Source: CAWEEP01 sp963808125 (GTDB lineage: Bacteria > Chloroflexota > Dormibacteria > Aeolococcales > Aeolococcaceae). Taken from it: DNA of 51,596 nucleotides. The stretch lies in the NCBI GenBank assembly GCA_963808125.1, contig CAWEEP010000044.1, positions 1-51,596 on the forward strand, given 5' to 3'. Shown here one piece after another: positions 8,100 through 18,115 of the stretch (within the stretch, counting starts at the first letter, position 1; each line of letters opens with the position of its first letter). The notes under the pieces were generated by a model. The model ran no database searches. It was not told the origin of the DNA and saw only the letters and a list, made by a program, of their open reading frames with translations. Position numbers and translations under genes: made by a program.

Positions 8100-9516
8100 G
8101 AGCGTGTCTCCTGCCGGCCGGCGAGGTCGCGGATGTCGGTGAAATGCCCCGCCACAGCGGCCGCCGCGGCCATGGCCGGGGAGACCAGGTGGGTGCGGCC
8201 GCCGCGACCCTGGCGGCCTTCGAAGTTGCGGTTGCTGGTGCTGGCGCAGCGCTCGCCGGGCTGGAGGATATCGGGGTTCATGCCCAGGCACATGGAGCAG
8301 CCCGCGTTGCGCCATTCCGCTCCGGCGGCGCGGAAGATGCGGTCCAGGCCCTCGGCCTCGGCCTGCGCCCTGACCTGGGCTGAGCCCGGTACCACCAGGG
8401 TCCGCACCCGATCGCTCACGTGCTGGCCGGCCAGCACGGACGCGGCGACGCGGAGGTCCTCGATGCGGCCGTTGGTGCAGGAGCCGATGAACACGGCGTC
8501 GACGGCGATGTCCTCGATGGCGGTGCCCGCGGTCAGGCCCATGTAGTCGAGCGCCCGGCGCCCGGACTCGCGCGCCGCAGGGTCGCCGAACGCCTCCGGG
8601 TCGGGCACCCGCCCGGTGACGGGCACCGACTGCGCCGGGGTGGTCCCCCAGGTGACGGTGGGCGCCAGCGAGGTCGCGTCGATGACGACGCACCGGTCGT
8701 AGACGGCGTCCCCGTCACTGCGCAGTTCCGCCCACGCCGCCACCGCGGCGTCCCAGTTGGCGCCGCGGGGCGCGTGCGGGCGTCCCTGCAGGTAGGCGAC
8801 GGTGGTGTCGTCGGGGGCGATCATCCCCGCCCGGCCACCGGCCTCGATGGTGAGGTTGCACAGCGTCATGCGCTGCTCGACCGAGAAGCCGCGCACCACC
8901 GGCCCGGTGTACTCGACGACGTGGCCGGCGGCGCCCGCCGTGCCGATGGTCTGCAGCACGCCCAGAGCGACGTCCTTGGCCGCGACCCCCACGGGCAGCG
9001 ATCCCTCGATGCGCACCTCCATGGTCTTGGGGCGGAACTGGCGGAGGCACTGGGTGGCCAGGACGTGCTCGACCTCGGAGGTGCCGATGCCCAGGGCGAA
9101 GGCGCCCAGGGCGCCGTGCGTGGCGGTGTGGGAGTCACCGCAGACGATCACCGTCCCCGGTAGCGTCAGACCCAGCTCGGGGCCGATGACATGGACGATG
9201 CCCTGCCAGCGGTGGCCGATGCCGAAGCAGGTGATGCCGGTCTCCTCGCAGTTGCGGCGCAGCGTCTCCATCTGGGCCCGGCTGATCTCGTCGCCGCCCC
9301 TTGCGGGATCGTCGGTGGTCGGCACGTTGTGGTCCATGGTGGCCACAACATCCTGGGGACCGCGCACCCGGCGGCCCTCCAAGCGCAGGCCCTCGAAGGC
9401 CTGCGGCGAGGTCACCTCGTGGACCAGATGCAGGTCGACGTAGATCAGCGCCGGGGCGCCCGGCTCCTGGCTGACCACATGGGCATCCCAGATCTTGTCG
9501 AAGAGGGTGCGTCCGC

Positions 9517-9520
<4 letters not shown>
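8096..9520 (-). CDS. leuC: 3-isopropylmalate dehydratase large subunit
   Basis: Catalytic [4Fe-4S] subunit of isopropylmalate isomerase. The 474-residue length is normal. It begins with RTLFDKIWDAHVV, followed by VDLHLVHEVTSPQAFEGLR and DHNVPT, then VCGDSHTATHGALGAFALGIGTSEVEHVLATQ. Cluster ligands are the Cys in FIGSCTNGRIEDL and the pair in GCSMCLGMNPD, followed by RCASTSNRNFEGRQG. It overlaps leuA upstream and leuD downstream by 4 nt each. Besides leucine synthesis it should serve the citramalate route through cimA in the same operon. Confidence 0.96.
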
Positions 9521-11177
<1,657 letters not shown>

Positions 11178-11181
<4 letters not shown>

Positions 11182-12266
11182 GGCTTGACGGCCTCCCGTA
11201 CGCTGCCGTCCCCGGTCAGCGGCTTCTCTGTCCCGGTCTGCCCGGGCTCCTCCATCCCCGGTGCCGTCTTGGCACCCAGCCAGGTCATCTTGGCGCGGAT
11301 CTCGGCGCCGACCTTCTCCACCTGCAGGTGATGGTCCTCGTCGCGGTACTCGATGAAGTTGGGCCGGCCCAGCTCGTTCTCCTCGATCCAGCGACGCGCG
11401 AAGGTGCCGTCCTGGATGTCGCGGAGGATGCCCTTCATGGCCTCCCGACTGCCCTCGTTGATCACCCTCGGACCGCTCACGTAGTCGCCGTACTCGGCGG
11501 TGTCGCTGACCGAGTAGCGCATGTAGGAGAGCCCGCCCTGATACATCAGGTCGGTGATCAGCTTCAGCTCGTGGAGGACCTCGAAGTAGGCGAGCTCGGG
11601 CTGGTAGCCGGCGTCGACCAGGGTCTGGAATCCCGCCTTGACGAGCGAGGAGACGCCGCCGCAGAGCACCGCCTGCTCACCGAAGAGGTCCGTCTCGGTC
11701 TCCTCGGCGAAGGTGGTCTCGAGGACGCCGGCCCGTGTTCCGCCGATGCCGCGTGCGTAGGCGAGGGTGCGCGCCGGGCCCTGCCCGTCGAATCCTGATG
11801 GACGGCGAAGAGGGCAGGGAACCCCCTGGCCGTCGACGAAGGTGCGGCGGACCAGGTGGCCGGGGCTCTTGGGGGCCACCATGCTGACGTCCACCCCGCG
11901 GGCGGCTGGGATCAGCTCGTAGCGGATGTTGAAGCCGTGGGCGAACATCAGCATGTCGCCGGGCCTGAGGCTGGGAGCGACGGCGCTGTCGTAGAGGTCG
12001 CGCTGGCCCGTGTCGGGGGTCAGCACCGTGATGACGTCGGCCTCGGCGCAGGCCTCGGCGGGGGAAAGGACGCGCAGCCCCTCGGCGAGCGCGGCCGCGC
12101 GGCTCTTGCTGCGTCTCGGCAGCAGACCCACCCGGACGTCGAACCCGGAGTCGCGCAGGTTGAGGGCGTGCGCGTGGCCCTGGGAGCCGTAACCGAGGAT
12201 GGCGATCTTCTCGCCGAGAAGGGCGGCCGGATCGGCGTCGACGTCGTAGTACATGCGGGCAGTCAT
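11178..12266 (-). CDS. ilvC: Ketol-acid reductoisomerase (two compensating frame errors)
   Basis: NADPH-dependent isomeroreductase acting on acetolactate and acetohydroxybutyrate, common to Val, Leu and Ile synthesis. MYYDVDADPAALLGEKIAIL leads into the nucleotide site GYGSQGHAHALNLRDSGF. VSMVAPKSPGHLVRRTFVDGQGVP is followed by a garbled stretch, then AYARGIGGTRAGVLETTFAEETETDLFGEQAVLCGG and the helical C-terminal domain ending DLMYQGGLSYMRYSVSDTAEYGDY. In the garbled stretch (about 11775-11820) another frame reads LFAVHQDSTGRARR, exactly the family sequence. So one base is extra near 11820 and one missing near 11775; they cancel and leave the ORF open. 362 residues, slightly long because of a charged C-terminal tail. 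Confidence 0.93.
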
Positions 12267-12338
12267 CTGCAGATGGTCCTCTCTGTGGTGCCGGCGGATG
12301 TCGTGGTGGTGGTGATCATGGCTCGGGTGCGAGTGTCC

Positions 12339-12992
12339 TCAGATGTCCCCGGTGAGGTCGGCGGCGGGCCCAGCGGCGACCGGGGAGGGACGCGAACCTC
12401 CGGCCACCGCCTCCTCGCCGACCTCGTAGTCGACGATGCGGATGCGGGCCTGGTCGCCCCGCACCAGCGCAACGGCGCCACTGCGCGCCATCTCCATGAT
12501 CCCGTAGGGGCGCATCAGCTCGACGAAGTTCTCGATCTTCTCGCTGCTGCCACTGATCTCCACGATGAGGGAGCTGGCGCCGACGTCGACGATCCTGCCC
12601 CGGAAGATCTCGACGGTGTCGATGATCTCTGTCCGGCGCCCCGGCGACGTGTGGACGCGCATGAGCAGCAGCTCGTGGGCCACGCTGCGCAGCCCGGTGA
12701 TGTCGTCGATGGCGATGACGTCGATGATCTTGGCCAGCTGCTTGGTGGCTTGCTCCGCCTGCTGGCGGCCGACGTGGACGGAGATGGTCATGCGCGAGAC
12801 CGTCTCATCCTCGGTGGGCCCGACGGCCAGCGAGTCGATGTTGAAGCCGCGGCGGCGGATCATGGATGCCACCCGCATGAGCACGCCCGGCTTGTTCTCG
12901 ACCAGCACGGAGAGGAGTCGCGTCTGGCTGATCTCAACTGGCCTCGACGAAGTCGAGCATCCCGCGGCCGAGCGGGACGATCGGGTAGACAT
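12339..12992 (-). CDS. ilvN: Acetolactate synthase small (regulatory) subunit
   Basis: Regulatory subunit of acetohydroxyacid synthase; gives valine sensitivity and activates IlvB. An N-terminal ACT domain (RLLSVLVENKPGVLMRVASM, then IRRRGFNIDSLAVGPTEDET) is followed by the IlvN C-terminal domain with ELLLMRVHTS, FRGRIVDVGASSLIVEISGS and FVELMRPYGIMEMARSGAVAL. The start is uncertain. GTG at 12992 is the only standard in-frame start and would overlap ilvB by 59 nt; homologues begin some 6 residues before RLLSVLVENKPG, which points to an ATC at 12932 just after the ilvB stop (a rare start or a misread ATG). The tail after residue 185 is low complexity. 72 nt separate it from ilvC. Confidence 0.9.
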   Translation of the reverse strand: MSTRSSRSAAGCSTSSRPVEISQTRLLSVLVENKPGVLMRVASMIRRRGFNIDSLAVGPTEDETVSRMTISVHVGRQQAEQATKQLAKIIDVIAIDDITGLRSVAHELLLMRVHTSPGRRTEIIDTVEIFRGRIVDVGASSLIVEISGSSEKIENFVELMRPYGIMEMARSGAVALVRGDQARIRIVDYEVGEEAVAGGSRPSPVAAGPAADLTGDI

Positions 12993-14654
12993 TGGCCTTG
13001 GGATCGATGTCGAAGTTCATGAGCACCGGCCCCTTGTGGGCCAGGGCCGCATCCAGCATTGGACCCACCTCCTCACGGCGCGACGCGGTCATCGCCTTCA
13101 TGCCGAAGGCCTCGCCGAGCTTGACGAAATCAGGGATGTGACTGAGCTCGCTGGCGCTGCGCACACCCTCGTAGAAGTCGTCCTGGAATTGGCGGACCAT
13201 GCCCAGCGAGTCGTTGTTGAGAATCAGGATCTTGACGTCGATGCCATTCTCGACCATGGTCGCCATCTCCTGCATGTTCATGACGAAGCCGCCGTCGCCG
13301 GCGACGCAGAAGACGGTGCGGTCAGGATCGGCCAGCTTCACCCCCATGGAGGCGGGGAAGGCGTAGCCCATGCAGCCCGGCCTCCCGAGTTGAGGAAGAG
13401 GCCCGGCTTGGAGTAGTTGAACCAGAGCGCCGCCCAGATCTGGTTGAGACCGACGTCGGCGACCACGATGGCCTCATCGTGGCAGCGGCTATACATCTCC
13501 TCCAGGACCTCCTGGGGCTGGAGCAGACCGTTGTTGCTGATGTAGTGGATGGGGTGCTCCTCCTTCCACTGGTCGATCTGCGTCAGCCACTGGTGCTCGC
13601 GCTTGGGCTCGACCAGGGCGGTGAGCTGGCGCAGCGCGTTCTTGGCGTCAGCGACGACGCTGACATGGGGGATGACGTTCTTGCCGATCTCGGCGGGGTC
13701 GATGTCGATGTGGATGAGGTGCTCCACATTGGGGGCGAACGAATCCAGCCGCGTGGTCACCCGGTCGTCGCAGCGCATGCCGACCATGATCAGGACGTCG
13801 GCGTTGCAGACGGCCTTGTTCGTGTAGCCGGCCCCCATGAAGCCGACCATCTGCAGCGCCAGTGGGTCCTGCAAAGGGAAGGCGCCGGTGCCGAGCAGGG
13901 TCCAGCCCACGGGGATATTGGCCCGGTGGGCCAGCGCCGCCAGCTCCTCTTCGGCCTGCGAGATGAGGACGCCGCGGCCGCAGAGGATGACCGGCCGCTT
14001 CGCCTCCTTGATGAGCTTGGCGATGGTGCGGAGCTTGGCCGGGTCGGGCTCGGGGGTCGGCGGGAAGGAGCGCATTCGCACCGGATCCTCGGGATAGTTG
14101 AACTCGGTGAGGGCGGCCTGCAGGTCCTTGGGGAAGTCGATGACCACCGGGCCGGGACGGCCGGAGCGGGCGACGTGGAAGGCCTCCTTGATGGTGGGGG
14201 CGATGTCCTCCACGCGCATGAGCAGATAGGAGTGCTTCACCACCGACATGGTGGAGCCGATGACGTCCGACTCCTGGAAGCTGTCGGTGCCGATCGCCGA
14301 CGTCGGCACCTGGCCAGTGATGGCGACGACCGGCACCGAGTCCCCGTAGGCGGTGGCGAGCCCGGTCACCAGGTTGAGCGCCCCGGGGCCGCTGGTGGCG
14401 AAGACGCAGCCGACCTTGCCGCGGCGGCTGCGCGCGTATCCGTCGGCGGCGTGGGCGGCGCCCTGCTCGTGGCGGACCAGGATGTGGCGGATCTGCGGGA
14501 ACTCCGGGAGGTAGCGGTAGAGCGTGAGGTTCGCCCCGCCCGGGTAGCCGAAGATGGTGTCGACGCCCTCGCGGATCAGGGACTCGAGGCAGACCTCGGC
14601 GCCGGTCATGCGGCGAACGGGCGCCGTCTCGGCGACCTGTCCGTTACTGGTCAT
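12934..14654 (-). CDS. ilvB: Acetolactate synthase large subunit (one frameshift)
   Basis: Thiamine-diphosphate enzyme that makes acetolactate and acetohydroxybutyrate, first gene of the operon. It has MTGAEVCLESLIREGVDTIF, GYPGGANLTLYRYL, LVRHEQGAAHAADGYARSRR, the catalytic-Glu region, FAD-domain VGMRCDDRVTTRLDSFAP with IDIDPAEIGKN, and C-terminal GDGGFVMNMQEMATMVENGI followed by ILNNDSLGMVRQFQ for ThDP/Mg. The frame breaks near 13379: FLNSGG should be followed by LGCMGYAFPASMG, and the genomic text lacks one base. About 573 residues when repaired, normal for the family. ATG at 14654 is preceded by AGGAGG with 8-nt spacing. Expression is probably set by the leader upstream. Confidence 0.94.
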
Positions 14655-14662
14655 CGCTGCAT

Positions 14663-14668
14663 CCTCCT
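14663..14668 (-). promoter_or_regulatory. Shine-Dalgarno of ilvB
   Basis: AGGAGG on the minus strand, 8 nt before the ATG at 14654. It lies just downstream of the attenuator U-tract, so ilvB is translated from an internal site of the leader transcript. Confidence 0.75.
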
Positions 14669-14680
14669 AGCGGATTGTGG

Positions 14681-14717
14681 AGAAAAGAAAGGGGCCCCCT
14701 CTGGGAGGGGGCCCCTT
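14681..14717 (-). terminator. Intrinsic terminator (attenuator) in the ilvB leader
   Basis: On the minus strand a 13-bp perfect stem, 14705-14717 with 14689-14701, loop of 3 nt and four G-C then five C-G pairs at its core, is followed directly by the U-rich tract TTTCTTTTCT. It lies 25 nt after the leader-peptide stop and 20 nt before the ilvB ribosome site, the classical place for transcription attenuation. Confidence 0.85.
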
Positions 14718-14742
14718 CGCTTCTTCCGGTCTCGGTGGTGAG

Positions 14743-14835
14743 CTACGTGCGCACAACCCCGGCCTGAAGCCTGGAAGCCCCGCTCCTAATCAGGAGCAGG
14801 CCCAGCAGCAGTACCAGGGCGAGGGCGTAGGTCAT
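14743..14835 (-). CDS. ilvL: ilv operon leader peptide
   Basis: Thirty-codon ORF starting MTYALALVLLLGLLLIRSG and ending GVVRT. Ten of its first 16 codons are Leu, Val or Ile (one run reads LVLLLGLLLI), the three products of the operon that follows. Ribosome stalling on these codons when charged tRNAs are scarce would prevent the downstream terminator from forming; this is the known mechanism of ilv/leu attenuation. An in-frame ATG at 14850 would add five residues, but it lies inside the -10 hexamer, so the ATG at 14835 is the start. It is about 3 nt from the predicted transcription start, so translation is leaderless. No match to a named peptide is claimed. Confidence 0.85.
   Translation of the reverse strand: MTYALALVLLLGLLLIRSGASRLQAGVVRT
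14782..14797 (-). promoter_or_regulatory. Hairpin inside the ilv leader peptide gene
   Basis: GCTCCT/AGGAGC, a perfect 6-bp stem with a 4-nt loop (extendable with weaker pairs), lies directly after the Leu codon run. It is placed to act as the first alternative structure of the attenuator. The pairing partner of the antiterminator is not obvious by eye; a GCUUC...GAAGC pairing is possible. Confidence 0.5.
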
Positions 14836-14845
14836 CGTGGTCGGG

Positions 14846-14875
14846 AGCATACAGGGGCGTCGAACAGCCCGTCAA
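14846..14875 (-). promoter_or_regulatory. Promoter of the ilvL-ilvBNC-leuACDB-cimA operon
   Basis: TTGACG (14875-14870) and TATGCT (14851-14846) are separated by 18 bp. The expected start, about 14838, is 3 nt before the leader ATG. This is one of the best sigma-70-type promoters in the window. The gap to ilvD (14876-14980) shows nothing else certain. Confidence 0.75.
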
Positions 14876-14980
14876 CCCGGATCGGGTGACGAGCGGTTAA
14901 CGGTGGACGGGGCCGCCGAGGAGCCCGGCAGGGTTGGGCGCGGCGCCCGGCGAGCCCCGGAGAAGCCGCGACGGGCCTGG

Positions 14981-14986
14981 TAACCT
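14981..14986 (+). promoter_or_regulatory. Possible -10 hexamer of ilvD (leaderless)
   Basis: TAACCT ends 8 nt before the ATG at 14995, with no Shine-Dalgarno between and no clear -35. The call rests on the same spacing as other genes in this window. Confidence 0.35.
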
Positions 14987-14994
14987 TCGACGCC

Positions 14995-16701
14995 ATGACT
15001 GAGAACGGCCCCACCCGCAACAGCGCAGCGATGCTGCACGGTCCCGATCGCGCTCCGGCCAGGGCGATGCTTCGCGCCATCGGCTTCAGCCGCGAGGACC
15101 TGGAGAAGCCGATCATCGGTGTCGGGCACTCCTGGATCGAGACCATGCCCTGCAACTGGAACCACCGCGTTCTTGCGGAGCAGGTCAAGGCGGGCATTCG
15201 CGCCGCGGGCGGGACGCCCATGGAGTTCAACACCATCTCCGTGAGCGACGGGGTGACCATGGGCACCGAGGGGATGAAGGCGTCGCTGATCTCCCGCGAG
15301 GTCATCGCCGATTCCGTCGAGCTGGTGACGCGGGGCCACAGCTTCGACGGCCTCGTGCTCATCGTCGGCTGCGACAAGACCATCCCCGCCGCCGCCATGG
15401 CGCTGCTCCGGATGGACCTCCCCGGCCTCGTCCTCTATGGCGGGACCATCGCCACCGGCCGGCTGCGCGACCGCGATCTCACGGTTCAGGACGTGTTCGA
15501 GGCCGTCGGCGCCTACAACGCCGGCAAGATCGACGACAGGGAGCTGAGGGCCGTCGAGGAGGCCGCCTGCCCGGGGGCCGGCGCCTGCGGCGGCCAGTAC
15601 ACCGCCAACACCATGAGCTGCGCCCTGGAGTTCCTCGGGCTGAGCCCGGCGGGCGCCAACGGCGTGCCGGCCCTGCATCCCGACAAGAAGGCCGTCGCCG
15701 AGGCGGCGGGCCGTCTCGCTGTGAAGCTCGTCAACGAGGGCGTCAGGCCCAGGTCCATCGTGACCCGGGACGCCCTGGAGAACGCCGTCGCCTCGTTCTC
15801 GGCGACGGGTGGCTCGACCAACGCCGTCCTCCACCTCCTGGCCATCGCCGCGGAGGCGGAGGTGCCCCTCGACATCGAGGACTTCCAGACCATCTGCAGC
15901 CGTACCCCGGTCCTCGCCGATCTCCGGCCCGGCGGCCGGTTCGCGGCTGCCGACATCCACGGCGCCGGAGGCCTCGGTGTGCTCATGCAGCGCATGCTGA
16001 CCCTCGGCCTCCTCCACGGCGACAGCCGGACCGTCGACGGCAGCACCATCAGCGAGATCGCCGCTCACGCCCGGGAGACCCCCGGTCAGGAGGTCATCCG
16101 TCCCGCCGACCGGCCCGTCAGCGCCCACGGGGGCATCGCCATCCTCCGCGGCAACCTGGCCCCCGGCGGATGTGTCGTCAAGCTTTCCGGCCACGACCGC
16201 GTCGGCCATCGAGGCCCGGCCCGGGTCTTCGACTCCGAGGGCGAGGCCTTCGCCGCCGTTCGGGAGGGGAAGGTGCGGGCCGGCGACGTGGTCATCATCC
16301 GGTACGAGGGGCCGGTGGGCGGACCCGGGATGCAGGAGATGCTCTCGGTCACCGGCGCCATCGTCGGGGCGGGCCTGAGCGACCACGTCGCCCTGGTCAC
16401 CGACGGGCGCTTCTCCGGTGCCACCCACGGGCTGATGGTGGCCCACGTGGTTCCCGAGGCGGCCCTGGGCGGCCCCCTGGCGGTGGTTCGAGACGGCGAC
16501 ATCGTCCGCCTCGACGTGGCCGCCCGGGAGCTCTCCGCCGAGCTTCCCGACGGCGAGATCGCGGCCCGGCTGCGGGCCTGGACCCCGCCCGCACCCCGCT
16601 ACCGCCGAGGTGTCTTCGCCAAGTACGCGGCCACCGTCTCCTCGGCCAGTCAGGGCGCCGTCACCCTTCCCGGGGAGGTCCCTCTCGCCGTCGCCGAGTA
16701 G
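14995..16701 (+). CDS. ilvD: Dihydroxy-acid dehydratase
   Basis: Iron-sulfur dehydratase that converts the 2,3-dihydroxy acids from IlvC into 2-oxo acids for Val, Ile and (through oxoisovalerate) Leu. 568 residues, normal length. Cluster cysteines are visible at 53 (MPCNWNH), 126 (IVGCDKTIPAAAMAL) and 198 (GAGACGGQYTANTM). Other marks are GTPMEFNTISVSDGVTMGTEGM, FSATGGSTNAVLHLL, GGIAILRGNLAP, and near the C-terminus VALVTDGRFSGATHGLMVAHVVPEA. It is transcribed away from the ilvB operon, so the pathway is complete here except for the transaminase. It lacks a leader peptide, so its control probably differs from that of ilvB. Confidence 0.96.
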   Translation: MTENGPTRNSAAMLHGPDRAPARAMLRAIGFSREDLEKPIIGVGHSWIETMPCNWNHRVLAEQVKAGIRAAGGTPMEFNTISVSDGVTMGTEGMKASLISREVIADSVELVTRGHSFDGLVLIVGCDKTIPAAAMALLRMDLPGLVLYGGTIATGRLRDRDLTVQDVFEAVGAYNAGKIDDRELRAVEEAACPGAGACGGQYTANTMSCALEFLGLSPAGANGVPALHPDKKAVAEAAGRLAVKLVNEGVRPRSIVTRDALENAVASFSATGGSTNAVLHLLAIAAEAEVPLDIEDFQTICSRTPVLADLRPGGRFAAADIHGAGGLGVLMQRMLTLGLLHGDSRTVDGSTISEIAAHARETPGQEVIRPADRPVSAHGGIAILRGNLAPGGCVVKLSGHDRVGHRGPARVFDSEGEAFAAVREGKVRAGDVVIIRYEGPVGGPGMQEMLSVTGAIVGAGLSDHVALVTDGRFSGATHGLMVAHVVPEAALGGPLAVVRDGDIVRLDVAARELSAELPDGEIAARLRAWTPPAPRYRRGVFAKYAATVSSASQGAVTLPGEVPLAVAE

Positions 16702-16714
16702 CCCTCCGAGAGCT

Positions 16715-16744
16715 ATTGTACGGAAACGTACGTAGACGTACAAT
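16715..16744 (+). promoter_or_regulatory. Promoter buried in a dyad operator of the toxin-antitoxin pair
   Basis: Outer arms ATTGTACG (16715-16722) and CGTACAAT (16737-16744) are perfect inverted repeats centred on the palindrome ACGTACGT (16726-16733). The same bases form the promoter: -35 TTGTAC (16716-16721), 17-bp spacer, -10 TACAAT (16739-16744). The -10 ends 7 nt before the GTG at 16752, so the mRNA is probably leaderless. Binding of the antitoxin or the complex here would block RNA polymerase directly. Confidence 0.75.
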
Positions 16745-16751
16745 TTGGCCC

Positions 16752-17042
16752 GTGAACCCCACCGTCAGCGCCACCGACGCCCGGACCTTCCTGCCCGCCA
16801 TCCTCGACCGGGTGGCCAAGGGAGGGGAGGTGACCATCACCCGGCACGGCGTCCCCGTGGCGGTGGTGGTCCGGCCGGACGCCTTGCGCGTCCGCCGCTC
16901 CGGCGCCGCCATGGCCGCCGCCTCGACGCTCAAGGACGCCCTGGCGCGGGCGCACCGGTCGCCCCTGCCAACGGCCGGGCTGTCGGTCGAGCGCGCTGAC
17001 GAGCTGGCGGCCGACGTCCGGTCCGGGCGCGCGTCCCGCTGA
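16752..17042 (+). CDS. Antitoxin, Phd/YefM-type
   Basis: Antitoxin of 96 residues. The N-terminal half has the Phd/YefM pattern SATDARTFLPAILDRVAKGG, then EVTITRHGVPVAVVVRPDAL, a small alpha/beta DNA-binding dimerisation domain. The C-terminal half (LKDALARAHRSPL to ELAADVRSGRASR) should wrap the toxin. The start is GTG at 16752; the frame stays open through ilvD, but the dyad promoter and the family N-terminus fix it. The toxin gene begins on the base after its stop codon, so both are translated together. Autorepression through the upstream dyad is likely. Confidence 0.85.
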   Translation: MNPTVSATDARTFLPAILDRVAKGGEVTITRHGVPVAVVVRPDALRVRRSGAAMAAASTLKDALARAHRSPLPTAGLSVERADELAADVRSGRASR

Positions 17043-17456
17043 GTGGACGCCTTCGATTCGGACGTCCTCATGTACGCCGCCGCTCCGGGCCACCCGCTGG
17101 GGGCGAAGGTCGCGGAGCGGTTTCCCATCGGGCCGCCGGCCCACGAGGACAAGCCGGTGGGAGTGGGCTCGGTGCTGCTCGTGCCGGAGCTGCTGAGCGC
17201 GCCGCTGCGGGCCGGTGCCGAGGCGGAGGTGGCCCGCCTCGCCGGCCTCCTCGCCCGTCTTGACCTCCGCCCCGTCGACGGCCCCACCGCCCAGCTCGCA
17301 GCCGCCCTCGGCGCCGCGTACGGATTGACGGCATCCGACGCAATCCACCTGGCGACGGCCATCCGGGCGGGGGCGAGCCGGTTCATCACCAACAATCAGC
17401 GCGACTTCCCCGCCTTCATCTCCGAAATCGCCGTGGTCTATCCGGGCGACCTCTGA
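17043..17456 (+). CDS. PIN-domain ribonuclease toxin (VapC-like)
   Basis: Predicted metal-dependent RNase toxin of 137 residues, usual VapC length. The acidic residues of the PIN active site are visible: Asp7 in FDSDVLMYAA, Glu49 in LLVPELLSAP, Asp99 in LTASDAIHLATAI and Asp121 in ITNNQRDFPA. VapC toxins cut tRNA or rRNA; the target here cannot be told. GTG start directly abuts the antitoxin stop. The pair is a typical type II module, though the antitoxin is Phd/YefM-like instead of a VapB AbrB type, a common mix in actinobacteria. Confidence 0.88.
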   Translation: MDAFDSDVLMYAAAPGHPLGAKVAERFPIGPPAHEDKPVGVGSVLLVPELLSAPLRAGAEAEVARLAGLLARLDLRPVDGPTAQLAAALGAAYGLTASDAIHLATAIRAGASRFITNNQRDFPAFISEIAVVYPGDL

Positions 17457-17540
17457 GCCCGACCCCAAGGGCGGCTCGAACCGCGAAACCCGGGATCGGG
17501 AGACGGGAGAGCCGGGAACCTGAGACGTGGCACCTTCGGA

Positions 17541-17546
17541 TACGCT
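17541..17546 (+). promoter_or_regulatory. -10 hexamer of the PNPOx-like gene (leaderless)
   Basis: TACGCT ends 6 nt before the GTG at 17553. The gap 17457-17540 holds no other signal I can name. Confidence 0.4.
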
Positions 17547-17552
17547 GACCCG

Positions 17553-18035
17553 GTGCGCTGGGACGAATTCACCCGGCAGTGCCCCGAGATCGCTCGGCTG
17601 GGCGAGGAGCGGCTGCGCAACCGGGAGCTCTGCCTCGTCGGGACGCTGCGGCGGGACGGCAGCCCCCGCATCAGCCCCGTCGAGCCGGATTTCGTGGACG
17701 GCGAGCTGATGCTCGGGATGATGTGGCAGTCGCCCAAGGTGCGCGACCTCATGCGCGACCCCCGCTGCGTCGTCCACAGCGCCGTGTCCGATCGGAACGG
17801 GACGGAGGGCGATTTCAAGCTGTACGGCCGGGCTCTCCCCGTGGACGATCCTGAAAGGCGTGCCCGCTACCGCGCGACGATCAAGGCGCGGATCGACTGG
17901 GAGCCCACGGAGCCCCGCTTCCACTGCTTCGCCATCGACGTGGCGTCAGCCGGCTTCGTCATCTTCGGCGACGCCGGATACGGGCTCGCATGGAGTCCGG
18001 ACGGGGGACTGCGCCGCTGGGCGACATCGGGGTAG
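17553..18035 (+). CDS. Pyridoxamine 5'-phosphate oxidase-like flavin-binding protein
   Basis: Small split-barrel protein of 160 residues, PNPOx-like, expected to bind FMN or F420 as a dimer. The marks are RNRELCLVGTLRRDGSPRISPVEPDFVDGELMLGM, the KVRDLMRDPRCVVHSAV helix that usually contacts the cofactor phosphate, and GDFKLYGRALPV. The middle and end (RFHCFAIDVASAGFVIFGD) match a subgroup often annotated as general pyridoxamine oxidase family. True pyridoxine oxidation is not implied. The start is GTG, chosen because a -10 sits 6 nt upstream. It stands alone. Confidence 0.75.
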   Translation: MRWDEFTRQCPEIARLGEERLRNRELCLVGTLRRDGSPRISPVEPDFVDGELMLGMMWQSPKVRDLMRDPRCVVHSAVSDRNGTEGDFKLYGRALPVDDPERRARYRATIKARIDWEPTEPRFHCFAIDVASAGFVIFGDAGYGLAWSPDGGLRRWATSG

Positions 18036-18074
18036 CCCGGCCTGGCGACCCTTGACGGCGTGATGTGCCGTATG

Positions 18075-18105
18075 AGAAAGTACTTTCCTCGTCAGAAAGT
18101 ATACG
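18075..18105 (+). promoter_or_regulatory. Promoter with palindrome before the membrane protein/winged-helix pair
   Basis: GAAAGTACTTTC (18076-18087) is a perfect 12-bp palindrome lying on the -35 region. AGAAAGTA recurs at 18094-18101, 19 bp from its first copy at 18075-18082 (two helix turns). TATACG (18100-18105) is the likely -10 and ends 10 nt before the ATG at 18116. The winged-helix protein encoded two genes on is the obvious candidate to bind here. Confidence 0.6.
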
Positions 18106-18115
18106 GGGATTCGAC

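Noticed and set aside
14743..14850. Longer ilv leader peptide starting at the ATG at 14850
   Set aside because: That ATG is part of the TATGCT -10 hexamer, so it would not be in the transcript.
17457..17552. GGGA-rich repeats (gggatcgggagacgggagag) between the toxin and the PNPOx-like gene as a regulatory array
   Set aside because: Irregular low-complexity sequence without conserved unit or dyad.
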